A stretch of 6,133 nucleotides of DNA, taken from contig DEPR01000054.1 of assembly GCA_002358895.1 (NCBI GenBank), positions 18,747 to 24,879 on the forward strand. Direction: 5' to 3'. Of this stretch, positions 1 to 5,443 are shown piece by piece (the stretch's first letter is position 1; each line of letters opens with the position of its first letter). This DNA is from Ruminococcus sp. UBA3387 (GTDB taxonomy: Bacteria > Bacillota > Clostridia > Oscillospirales > Ruminococcaceae). The position numbers and the translations under genes are program-made. Below the pieces are notes generated by a model that worked only from the letters and a program-made list of their open reading frames with translations, made no database searches and was not told the DNA's origin.

Positions 1-302
1 TTTTTATACATACTTCTGAATTTGTATATCTTAAAAAGCTCACCGTTTTTACCAACTCTGTCCTGAACAAAGAAAGGACTTCCGAAATCGGTCAGGAATA
101 TGGCAATTATAGTAATGAGAAAAATCGGTGATAACACTGTCAAAGCACACAAAGACGCAACTATGTCAAAAGCACGCTTAACAATTTCATATCCTTTTTT
201 CTCTCTATAGTCAACCTCATATTCAGCTGGAGAAGCAACATTTATCTGATTTGATTCAACCATTTCTACCTGTGTATTAACGGCAACATCAACTTGATTC
301 AT
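1..302 (-). CDS. Bacterial sugar transferase (undecaprenyl-phosphate sugar phosphotransferase), N-terminal part
   Basis: I translated this by hand from the ATG at 302-300; 100 residues are present and the rest lies beyond the window. Residues 1-35 are a polar leader. Then come KRAFDIVASLCALTVLSPIF (about 42-61), a hydrophobic stretch to about residue 70, FFVQDRVGKNGELFKIYKFR (about 77-96) and SM. The FDI start, the LSP membrane hairpin, the QxRVGKNG stretch and the KFRSM signature are hallmarks of the bacterial sugar transferase family (PF02397, WcaJ/PssY/PglC type). These enzymes move a sugar-1-phosphate from a nucleotide sugar to undecaprenyl phosphate at the inner membrane face, the first step of exopolysaccharide, capsule or glycan assembly. 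The short N-terminus suggests the compact form without the large N-terminal multi-span and Rossmann domains. AGGGGG five bases upstream fixes the start. A consensus promoter 47 bases upstream makes it the likely first gene of its unit. The transferred sugar cannot be told. Confidence 0.92.
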   Translation of the reverse strand, partial: MNQVDVAVNTQVEMVESNQINVASPAEYEVDYREKKGYEIVKRAFDIVASLCALTVLSPIFLITIIAIFLTDFGSPFFVQDRVGKNGELFKIYKFRSMYK

Positions 303-307
303 ACAAT

Positions 308-313
308 CCCCCT
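308..313 (-). promoter_or_regulatory. Ribosome binding site of the sugar transferase gene
   Basis: On the minus strand AGGGGG stands five bases before the ATG at 302. It is a good Shine-Dalgarno match and supports this start over the in-frame internal Met at 263. Confidence 0.7.
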
Positions 314-348
314 GACCGCGAGTAAAATCACTCCAATTATTTAATATA

Positions 349-377
349 ATTATACTTAAATCTTCTCCTTTTGTCAA
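349..377 (-). promoter_or_regulatory. Consensus sigma-A promoter of the sugar transferase gene
   Basis: Read on the minus strand, TTGACA (377-372) is followed by exactly 17 bases and then TATAAT (354-349). Both hexamers match the housekeeping sigma consensus at every position. Transcription would start near 342 and give a leader of about 40 bases. It lies just downstream of the preceding gene's terminator, so the sugar transferase probably heads its own transcript. Confidence 0.9.
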
Positions 378-426
378 GCATATTCATAAATCCGTCATAT
401 TCTATGGGGAATCTGATTTTTCGGAC

Positions 427-453
427 AAAAAAGAGACGGCATAAGCCGTCTCT
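427..453 (-). terminator. Intrinsic terminator after the secreted acidic protein gene
   Basis: Bases 432-440 and 445-453 form a perfect 9-bp, GC-rich stem (core GAGACGGC/GCCGTCTC) closed by a 4-base loop. On the minus strand it is followed at once by six T residues (432-427, the first shared with the stem base). It begins about 12 bases after the stop codon at 465 and separates this gene from the sugar transferase promoter. Confidence 0.93.
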
Positions 454-464
454 CAATTAACTAA

Positions 465-2162
465 TTATCTTTTCTTTCTGACTACTATTGCAACCCCTGC
501 AAGTGCCAGAGTTAATGCTCCAAGACCCGAAGCTACACCTGTATTTGCAGATTTATCACTGCCGTTTGTCTTGTTTGTGTTTGTCTTGTTGCTGTCAGCC
601 TTCGAAGTGTCATCAGCCTTGCTGTCCTCAGGTTCGATATATGAGTCATCTCCCCAGTCATCGCCTTCGAACTCGTCTCCATAAGTAAACATTTCTTCAA
701 TGATAGTATAAAGCTCTTCGCCGAGAACATTCTTCACATTTTCCAAAAGTCCTTCAAAATCACAGCCTGACATATATTCCATAAGTTCAGCACTGTCAGC
801 TATATTATAAACTGACTCTTCAGGAATTACAACTGCTTCAGGCTCAAATTCTTCACCTGTAAATCTGATTGTAACTTCTTCAACGCCTTCAGTTATAATC
901 TTGAGAGTCATATCATCCTTGAGAGGTGTGCTGTTTGAAACGAAGTCATAAACAGTGTGTGTTACATCGCCGTCATCAAACCACTCGTCAACGCTTTCAA
1001 TCTTTACTGCACCCTGCAATACACCCATATCAAGACCAAGGTCTGTCAATGTGCAGGTAGTTTTTTCTTCGTAGTATTCGCCGTCAGTAACAACCTTCTC
1101 AAATACACCGTTTACCTTGCCGTATGAAGGTACGCAAGAACCACTGATTGAAGTTGATTCTTCCATAAATTCGTCATAGCTATACATATCCAGTGCGAAA
1201 ACATCGTCATTGTCGAGAAGCATAAATCTGAGGACTTCTTCGCCGTCCTGAACAACCTTTATGCCTGTGATATTACCGTCTGCATAGTAAAGCTCAACAT
1301 CATATTTTCTGTTAAGCTCTTCAACTGTAGTTTCTTCGTTAAGCTCAAGATTCCAGTCGATTTCTTCGTTATAAGCTGTTTCGTCCATACCAAGTGAAGC
1401 TGCAAGCTCCTTCAGATAAGCGTCAGCCTTAGCCTTTTCAAGTACAGACTTAGTGATATCATAAATATCCTGACCTGTTATTTCGAATGACTTTGTGTCA
1501 AAGCTGTAATCATTACCGTCAATCTGTCCCTCAGCCTTTTCACCGTCAACACCTGCAGGCAACTGAGCAGTTACAAAATCAACATACTCCCAGAAATGTT
1601 CTTCAAGCTCTACCAGGTCAAGATTTTCAAGAGCTGAAAAATCTATTGTGCCTGTATCAACCATTGAGTCAAAATCTTCTTCAGGGAACTCCTCAAAATC
1701 CTCATAATCTTCCATATCTCCCATCATAGAAGAAGCAAGAAGCGCCTCAAGGTCTTCCATTGTGCCTGCAATGTAAGCATCATTAAGCTCAGGCATTCTG
1801 AAAAACAGCTTTCCTGTTGCACCCTCATAAAGTGCATCAACAGTTGCAAGGTTTTCCGAGTTATACTTAACAGCTAAGTCTACATCAACATCTCCGTCAA
1901 AGGAGTTGATTCTTGCACTGATATCAATAGGCTGAATTTCAACGCCGAATGTTTCAACAAGTGAATCACCGAAAGTAATGTTAAGATTTCCCTCGTAGCC
2001 GAAATTTTCATCAGCAGGAGCAGAATCAAGCATACCAAGAATATTTGTTGCCAAGCTTGTATCAGCCACATTTTCACTTGCAAAGCAACATACAGAGCTT
2101 GAAAAAGCGACTACTGAAGCAACAGCAGTTGATAGTATCGTTTTAAAAACACTCTTTCTCAT
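465..2162 (-). CDS. Large acidic secreted protein with sortase-like C-terminal anchor, family not recognised
   Basis: The 565-residue protein has three visible parts. Residues 1-28 are a Sec signal peptide: basic MRKSVFK, a hydrophobic core, and probable cleavage after CFA28. Residues 29 to about 500 form a large, strongly acidic extracellular region rich in Asp, Glu and Tyr, with an extremely acidic run at about 149-174 and three mature cysteines (343, 370, 467). Residues about 500-539 are a low-complexity Asp/Ser/Lys/Asn/Thr linker. The tail has SANTG (538-542), a hydrophobic segment (543-561) and RKKR, the layout of a cell-wall sorting signal though without canonical LPxTG. I recognise no enzymatic domain; a surface or cell-wall role is inference only. 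An upstream in-frame ATG (2180) has no ribosome binding site, while the ATG at 2162 has GAAGGG ten bases before it, so the shorter form is chosen. The gene has its own promoter and terminator and appears monocistronic. Confidence 0.85.
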   Translation of the reverse strand: MRKSVFKTILSTAVASVVAFSSSVCCFASENVADTSLATNILGMLDSAPADENFGYEGNLNITFGDSLVETFGVEIQPIDISARINSFDGDVDVDLAVKYNSENLATVDALYEGATGKLFFRMPELNDAYIAGTMEDLEALLASSMMGDMEDYEDFEEFPEEDFDSMVDTGTIDFSALENLDLVELEEHFWEYVDFVTAQLPAGVDGEKAEGQIDGNDYSFDTKSFEITGQDIYDITKSVLEKAKADAYLKELAASLGMDETAYNEEIDWNLELNEETTVEELNRKYDVELYYADGNITGIKVVQDGEEVLRFMLLDNDDVFALDMYSYDEFMEESTSISGSCVPSYGKVNGVFEKVVTDGEYYEEKTTCTLTDLGLDMGVLQGAVKIESVDEWFDDGDVTHTVYDFVSNSTPLKDDMTLKIITEGVEEVTIRFTGEEFEPEAVVIPEESVYNIADSAELMEYMSGCDFEGLLENVKNVLGEELYTIIEEMFTYGDEFEGDDWGDDSYIEPEDSKADDTSKADSNKTNTNKTNGSDKSANTGVASGLGALTLALAGVAIVVRKKR

Positions 2163-2180
2163 TCTGATCTTTCCCTTCAT

Positions 2181-2200
2181 AGTGTAAAATATTTAACACT
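2181..2200. repeat. 20-base dyad in the leader of the secreted protein gene
   Basis: AGTGTAAAATATTTAACACT reads almost the same on both strands: nine of ten base pairs match, the exception being one A/A. It falls between the predicted transcription start (near 2206) and the start codon at 2162. It could be a repressor operator or a weak leader hairpin. I do not recognise the motif. Confidence 0.45.
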
Positions 2201-2212
2201 TTCTGTATTTTA

Positions 2213-2241
2213 ATTATAATACTTAACTAATAAATTGTCAA
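2213..2241 (-). promoter_or_regulatory. Consensus sigma-A promoter of the secreted acidic protein gene
   Basis: On the minus strand TTGACA (2241-2236) and TATAAT (2218-2213) are separated by exactly 17 bases, a full match to the housekeeping sigma consensus. The predicted start near 2206 gives a leader of about 44 bases to the ATG at 2162. The same arrangement, including the C before TTGACA, stands before the sugar transferase gene. Confidence 0.9.
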
Positions 2242-2267
2242 GCAAATTTTAACAAATGTTTCTAAAA

Positions 2268-2282
2268 TTAAGATAATCTTAA
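2268..2282. repeat. 15-base perfect AT-rich palindrome upstream of the secreted protein promoter
   Basis: TTAAGAT, one central base, then ATCTTAA form a perfect odd palindrome. It lies about 26 bases upstream of the -35 box of the 2213-2241 promoter and just beyond the T-run of the DUF624 gene terminator. The position would suit an activator or regulator site. AT-rich palindromes also arise by chance, so this is only a candidate. Confidence 0.35.
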
Positions 2283-2283
2283 G

Positions 2284-2314
2284 AAAAAAACGGAACAACA
2301 TTCTGCCGTTCCGT
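2284..2314 (-). terminator. Intrinsic terminator after the DUF624 membrane protein gene
   Basis: On the minus strand a 7-bp stem (2314-2308 with 2296-2290, ACGGAAC/GTTCCGT) with an 11-base loop is followed by a run of T residues (2290-2284, sharing the last stem base). It starts eight bases after the stop codon at 2322 and probably ends the proC / spoIIM-like / DUF624 unit. Confidence 0.87.
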
Positions 2315-2321
2315 CATAATT

Positions 2322-3149
2322 TTAACTGATTGTCTTACCTTTTTTGGCATTTGTCTTTTCAGCTTTTGCAGCGTCCTGCTCAAGCTGTAAGTTATCCTCA
2401 AATATAGCTTCTTCACCTTCTTTTAACTTGAGGTAATCGAATTCAGGGTTATCCTGACCTTTAGCGTCATAATAAGGCTGGATAACATATTTCCTGATAA
2501 CAGGATAGCAGTTAAATGATGTTACAAAGCACATAAATGCAAACGGCCATACGAACATAACAAACGGTGCAAGATATCCCAACACAACAAGCAGAGCAAT
2601 AACAAGAACCCAGCAAAGAAGTGTGAATATTGTGCCTTTAAATCCAAGTGCCACAAGGAAAAGTGAATTTTTGAGAATCTGACGAAGATTTAAGTTTGTA
2701 GATACAATCATCAGATATATGTAAAAGTTCATCATAATAAACACCAGCATACAGCTGATACAAAGCACCAATGGAATATACATTACAGAATTCTGTTCAG
2801 CCAGTGCATAGTATACAGGAAGTCCCACTATAAATGCAAAGGCGAAGAACAAATCAAGCAAACCAATAACAAAGCTCTGCTTGAAGCACTTTTTGAATGT
2901 AGCCCAGAAATCAGACCATATAAAAGCGTTTCTTTCCTGTGAGTAGTTTCTTGCAACCTTTGTCATACCTGCAATAGCAGGACCTATTGTTACTACAGGA
3001 AGGCAGGCGAGTATAAAAATCATATTAAGCTGCATAAGCTTCCAGATACGTCTGCCGTATATCTCAAAAAACTTGAATAAACCCTTTTTCTCCATAGGAG
3101 CTTTTGGTATCCCCTTACCGGGAGTATCATAATTACCGAACAATCCCAT
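2322..3149 (-). CDS. DUF624 / YesL-family integral membrane protein
   Basis: The protein has 275 residues. It opens with MGLFGNYDTPGKGIPK, close to the GLFxYDxPGxGV opening of the DUF624 (YesL) family. A cytoplasmic segment KKGLFKFFEIYGRRIWKLMQ follows, then about five or six membrane segments (roughly 41-60, 93-113, 125-149, 163-172, 174-197, 198-212). The family-like LPVVTIGPAIAG (50-61) and DFWATFKKCFKQ (80-91) motifs are present. The C-terminal 55 residues or so form a charged, Lys/Glu-rich cytoplasmic tail, making it longer than YesL (about 210 residues). Family function is unknown; relatives often lie beside carbohydrate ABC transporters, but none is seen here. The reading frame extends upstream to a TTG, but AAAGGA nine bases before the ATG at 3149 supports the shorter start. 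It begins 50 bases after the spoIIM-like gene with no terminator between, so cotranscription is likely. Confidence 0.85.
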   Translation of the reverse strand: MGLFGNYDTPGKGIPKAPMEKKGLFKFFEIYGRRIWKLMQLNMIFILACLPVVTIGPAIAGMTKVARNYSQERNAFIWSDFWATFKKCFKQSFVIGLLDLFFAFAFIVGLPVYYALAEQNSVMYIPLVLCISCMLVFIMMNFYIYLMIVSTNLNLRQILKNSLFLVALGFKGTIFTLLCWVLVIALLVVLGYLAPFVMFVWPFAFMCFVTSFNCYPVIRKYVIQPYYDAKGQDNPEFDYLKLKEGEEAIFEDNLQLEQDAAKAEKTNAKKGKTIS

Positions 3150-3158
3150 CTTTTTCTT

Positions 3159-3164
3159 TCCTTT
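3159..3164 (-). promoter_or_regulatory. Ribosome binding site of the DUF624 gene, deciding its start
   Basis: AAAGGA on the minus strand stands nine bases before the ATG at 3149. It overlaps the alternative TTG start region (3167), so initiation at the TTG is unlikely. Confidence 0.65.
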
Positions 3165-3199
3165 CAAAACTGTTGTATTTTAAATCCTTTTATAAATCC

Positions 3200-3805
3200 C
3201 TATAATTTCCCTGCAAAAAACACCGTGCATATACAATCCACAGCAGCTGAAACAGCAACTATTGCTTCAAGCACCAGAAACTTTGTGCCATAAAGCTTAA
3301 CCGTTGACAAAAGTCCATTTGTCTGACCAGACGTCAGCAGATTAGTCAACAGAATATTAGAAAGCCCAACAGATTCCCTGACGCCGATTATAAGTGCGTA
3401 CATTGAAGCCAATGAGCAAGGCAGTATCAATAGCAAACAAGTAAGTATTCCTTCCTTACCGTTCTGTGCATAAATCTGAGCAACACAAACACCCAGACCC
3501 AAACCCTTTACTAATGGAATAATTATCTCCACAGGCTGTGCAACAGCTGAAAACCCCAGCACAAACGCACATCCAAGATAAACGCTGGAGCTTAAAAAGG
3601 ATTTCATCAGAATCTGAGCAAAATCCTGATTCTGTCTCAGCTCCATAAAGCTCCTTTCAGCAAGGGAAAGCTGGTTTAAGAAGTCCTCGCTCATAAAGCA
3701 ATACGACATTACTCCGAAAAGCACACCCATAATGGCTGTTCCTGCAAGGAATGCGAAAAAACTTGTCTTGTGTATAAAATCATTGCTTGTCCTTGAATTT
3801 TGCAT
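3200..3805 (-). CDS. spoIIM: SpoIIM-family multi-span membrane protein
   Basis: The 201-residue protein starts with a short basic cytoplasmic segment (MQNSRTSNDFIHK), then a first membrane span (about 15-36). An external segment (about 38-70) precedes further spans at about 74-98, 100-112, 117-141 and 174-197. The length, topology and central region, with a VEIIIPLVKGLGLG turn followed by a hydrophobic LLLILPCSLASMYALII segment, fit the SpoIIM family (PF01944). In Bacillus SpoIIM anchors the SpoIID-SpoIIP cell-wall hydrolase pair during forespore engulfment; family members also occur in non-sporulating bacteria, so that role is not assured. The frame is open to 3889 and would overlap proC, but GGAG eight bases before the ATG at 3805 supports the shorter start, 50 bases after proC. 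The start codon sits in a possible hairpin (3801-3839). The family call is from fold and motif resemblance, moderately sure. Confidence 0.75.
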   Translation of the reverse strand: MQNSRTSNDFIHKTSFFAFLAGTAIMGVLFGVMSYCFMSEDFLNQLSLAERSFMELRQNQDFAQILMKSFLSSSVYLGCAFVLGFSAVAQPVEIIIPLVKGLGLGVCVAQIYAQNGKEGILTCLLLILPCSLASMYALIIGVRESVGLSNILLTNLLTSGQTNGLLSTVKLYGTKFLVLEAIVAVSAAVDCICTVFFAGKL

Positions 3806-3839
3806 ATATACCACTCCAATCCTGTGTAATATATATGCA
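3801..3839 (-). repeat. 10-bp perfect inverted repeat around the spoIIM-like start site
   Basis: In the minus-strand transcript UGCAUAUAUA (3839-3830) can pair completely with UAUAUAUGCA (3810-3801) across a 19-base loop. The AUG (3805-3803) lies in the 3' arm and the Shine-Dalgarno GGAG (3817-3814) in the loop. Such a fold would hide the start codon. The stem is AT-rich with only two GC pairs, so it would be weak and possibly temperature-sensitive. Confidence 0.5.
3814..3817 (-). promoter_or_regulatory. Ribosome binding site of the spoIIM-like gene, deciding its start
   Basis: GGAG (in the context TTGGAGTGG) stands eight bases before the ATG at 3805. No comparable site precedes the upstream ATG at 3889, which would also overlap the end of proC. 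Confidence 0.65.
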
Positions 3840-3855
3840 TCACTCAGCTGAAAAA

Positions 3856-4656
3856 TTACTTTGAAAGCTCGTAAGCCCTCTTTGTACAAGCCTTGCAGGC
3901 GTTTTCAACCACCTGTTCAAGATTACCTGCTCTCAGCTGTTCAAGCCCTGCAATAGTAGTTCCTCCCTTTGATGATACCATAGTTATAAGCTCATCAATG
4001 TCATAACCACTGTCAGTAATCATCTTTGCAGAGCCGATAAGAGTCTTTGCAAACAAAGGCTTTGATACATCTTCTTCAATGCCAACCGACTTAGCGTAGT
4101 CAATAAAAGCCTTTGCATAAAGATAAATAAACGCAGGAGTTGAGCCGTTTACAGCTATAATCTCCTTCATTTTGTCCTTTGAAATCACTGCATATTCGCC
4201 ACACGAGCCGAAAATTCTGCATACCAACCCGAATTCTTCATCGCTGACGCTTTCAGCCTTTGAAAGTGCGGTAGCCCCCTCGCCCAGAAGCAAAGGAGTA
4301 TTTGGCATAACCAGTACGACCTTAGCGTTTTCTATAGTCTTTGAAGCTATGTATTCATCAGTAATTCCTGCACAGATTGAAACGATTACCGTATCCTTTG
4401 TTACAGCAGGAGCAATCACATCAAGCACCTCGTCAAGCTGCTGAGGCTTGATTGCAAGAAAAACATAACTGCATTTTTCAACGATTTCAGTTTCACTTCC
4501 ACAAGGTGTTACACCAAGTTCTGTAGCTCTTGCAAGAGATGGTGCAAACTTATCATAAGCATAAAGACTTATTTCCTTGCCCATTTCACTTTTAGCGATG
4601 CCTTTCATAATAGCGTAGCCCATATTTCCTGCACCGATAAAACCAACATTTATCAT
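3856..4656 (-). CDS. proC: Pyrroline-5-carboxylate reductase
   Basis: This cytoplasmic enzyme reduces 1-pyrroline-5-carboxylate to L-proline with NAD(P)H, the last step of proline synthesis. The 266-residue protein has the usual family length. MINVGFIGAGNMG (1-13) is the Rossmann dinucleotide-binding loop, AIKPQ (68-72) and VMPNTP (116-121) are conserved in the NAD(P)-binding half, and SSKGGTTIAGLEQL (228-241) is the ProC signature near the C-terminus, with Lys where Pro is common. AVNGSTPAF (168-176) sits where many family members have a SGSGPAY stretch, a mild divergence near the active site. The frame is open to 4719, but the first 21 residues are not ProC-like and span the promoter; GAGAGG (4672-4667) ten bases before the ATG at 4656 supports the start given. 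No proA or proB is nearby. It likely heads a unit with the two membrane-protein genes after it. Confidence 0.96.
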   Translation of the reverse strand: MINVGFIGAGNMGYAIMKGIAKSEMGKEISLYAYDKFAPSLARATELGVTPCGSETEIVEKCSYVFLAIKPQQLDEVLDVIAPAVTKDTVIVSICAGITDEYIASKTIENAKVVLVMPNTPLLLGEGATALSKAESVSDEEFGLVCRIFGSCGEYAVISKDKMKEIIAVNGSTPAFIYLYAKAFIDYAKSVGIEEDVSKPLFAKTLIGSAKMITDSGYDIDELITMVSSKGGTTIAGLEQLRAGNLEQVVENACKACTKRAYELSK

Positions 4657-4672
4657 AATTTCATTTCCTCTC

Positions 4673-4726
4673 AAAAAAATACTTGCTATTATTATACACC
4701 ACTCCGTACAATAAAGCAAGTATTTT
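4673..4726 (-). terminator. 12-bp inverted repeat with T-run between folT and proC, possible folT terminator
   Basis: Bases 4676-4687 (AAAATACTTGCT on the plus strand) and 4715-4726 are perfect inverted copies, separated by 27 bases. On the minus strand the second arm runs into seven T residues (4679-4673), as in an intrinsic terminator for transcripts leaving folT, which stops at 4759. Only four of 12 pairs are GC and the loop is long, so termination may be inefficient. The proC promoter lies within the same structure. Confidence 0.5.
4691..4719 (-). promoter_or_regulatory. Probable sigma-A promoter of proC
   Basis: On the minus strand TATAAT (4696-4691) is a perfect -10 box. TTGCTT (4719-4714), 17 bases upstream, matches the first three bases of the -35 consensus. 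Transcription would start near 4684, about 28 bases before the ATG at 4656. The -35 box overlaps one arm of the 12-bp inverted repeat and the start point falls in the other arm. Confidence 0.65.
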
Positions 4727-4758
4727 AAAGCTGTTTCAAATAATTTTCATTCTGCCTG

Positions 4759-5367
4759 TCAGCTGAATTTCCTGCCAAAAACTCTGACATAAGCCTGCTT
4801 TGCAATAGGGAGAATTATGACCGACAAAGCAATTTCCACGGGGAGCATAATCGCATTCTTTGTAATTCTCGGCACCATCCAAATACCGAACGCCGACCAT
4901 TCCGATGCAGTCATAAATGGAAAATTCCTGTTCTGATAGCAATAAAACAAAACCATTGAGTTCAGAAGCAGATTACATATCAAAACTACAATCACTCTTG
5001 ACAGAACAGAGTTTACAACCAAAGATTTCCCCGTCGCTTTTTTGTAAAGCATAATACCATAAATAAGCCCTGCAATAATTTTCACCAGAAGCAAAGCAAA
5101 GTTATAATCCCTTGCCTTGAAGCCGTCAAGGAAATATCCGATAATATCCACGCTTGCATTTGCCATAACTGACACTACAGGTCCATAAAGCATAGCAATA
5201 ATCATAACTCCGAGAAATGCAAAATTAATTCTCAGGTCAGCAGATATGTTGATTGTCAGGTTCCTGAGCACGATTGACAACGCAATAAACAGTCCCGAAA
5301 CCGTAAGGGTTGAAATTTTCTTCAGCTCATTTGCCGAGTCTGAAAACAATAAAAAAAAGCTCTTCAT
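4759..5367 (-). CDS. folT: Folate-specific ECF transporter S component
   Basis: The 202-residue integral membrane protein is the substrate-binding (S) subunit of an energy-coupling factor vitamin importer. It would bind folate and work with the shared EcfA/EcfA'/EcfT module, whose genes are not in the window. About six hydrophobic spans are visible (roughly 21-35, 47-64, 65-80, 90-108, 122-143, 172-190). Family-like stretches are LRINFAFLG (45-53), YGPVVSVMANASVDIIGYFL (61-80), AGLIYGIMLYKK (99-110) and PRITKNAIMLPVEI (166-179), the last resembling the conserved Arg/Lys-Asn folate region. AAGGAGG five bases before the ATG at 5367 is a near-perfect ribosome site and rules out the longer frame from 5442, which would run into the riboswitch leader. 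The THF riboswitch directly upstream independently supports folate as the substrate. Confidence 0.93.
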   Translation of the reverse strand: MKSFFLLFSDSANELKKISTLTVSGLFIALSIVLRNLTINISADLRINFAFLGVMIIAMLYGPVVSVMANASVDIIGYFLDGFKARDYNFALLLVKIIAGLIYGIMLYKKATGKSLVVNSVLSRVIVVLICNLLLNSMVLFYCYQNRNFPFMTASEWSAFGIWMVPRITKNAIMLPVEIALSVIILPIAKQAYVRVFGRKFS

Positions 5368-5430
5368 AATTACCTCCTTATATGCGAGCAAATACTGTGC
5401 TTTGTGCATAACCGAGGCAATGAAAAGCTT
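5357..5430 (-). promoter_or_regulatory. folT expression platform: hairpin able to cover the Shine-Dalgarno and start codon
   Basis: In the minus-strand RNA AAGCUUUUCAU (5430-5420) can pair with AUGAAGAGCUU (5367-5357), eleven pairs with one G-U, including the folT AUG. Further in, CCUC (5417-5414) pairs with GAGG of the Shine-Dalgarno (5376-5373), and UAUGC (5410-5406) pairs with GCAUA (5385-5381), leaving a 20-base apical loop. No U-run follows a stem, so control of translation rather than termination is inferred. I did not resolve how ligand binding favours or disfavours this fold. Confidence 0.65.
5373..5379 (-). promoter_or_regulatory. Strong ribosome binding site of folT
   Basis: AAGGAGG, five bases before the ATG at 5367, is almost fully complementary to the 16S rRNA tail. 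It is partly paired in the proposed sequestering hairpin. Confidence 0.85.
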
Positions 5431-5443
5431 CAAATTACACATT

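Noticed and set aside
488..1729. Plus- and minus-strand open frames inside the surface protein gene
   Set aside because: Low-complexity shadow frames (Gln/His/Leu/Pro-rich) of a real gene, with no ribosome sites or recognisable domains.
465..2180. Upstream ATG at 2180 for the surface protein
   Set aside because: No Shine-Dalgarno precedes it, and its codons form the ribosome site of the ATG at 2162, which gives a normal signal peptide.
3189..3216. Possible promoter TTGCAG-16-TATAAA before the DUF624 gene
   Set aside because: Both boxes are weak and the spacing is short; in AT-rich sequence this is not enough, although an internal promoter cannot be excluded.
3200..3889. Longer spoIIM-like frame starting at 3889
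   Set aside because: It would overlap proC by 34 bases and has no ribosome site; the ATG at 3805 has GGAG at good spacing.
4172..4444. Plus-strand open frame inside proC
   Set aside because: Antisense shadow of a conserved enzyme; serine-rich composition and no recognisable motif.
3856..4719. Longer proC frame starting at 4719
   Set aside because: The added residues overlap the promoter and precede the normal ProC N-terminus MINVGFIGAGNMG.
4736..4942. Small minus-strand frame overlapping the end of folT
   Set aside because: Alternative frame of folT without a ribosome site; Cys-rich appearance is incidental.
4759..5442. Longer folT frame starting at 5442
   Set aside because: The extra 25 residues lie in the riboswitch leader and lack a ribosome site, while AAGGAGG precedes the ATG at 5367.
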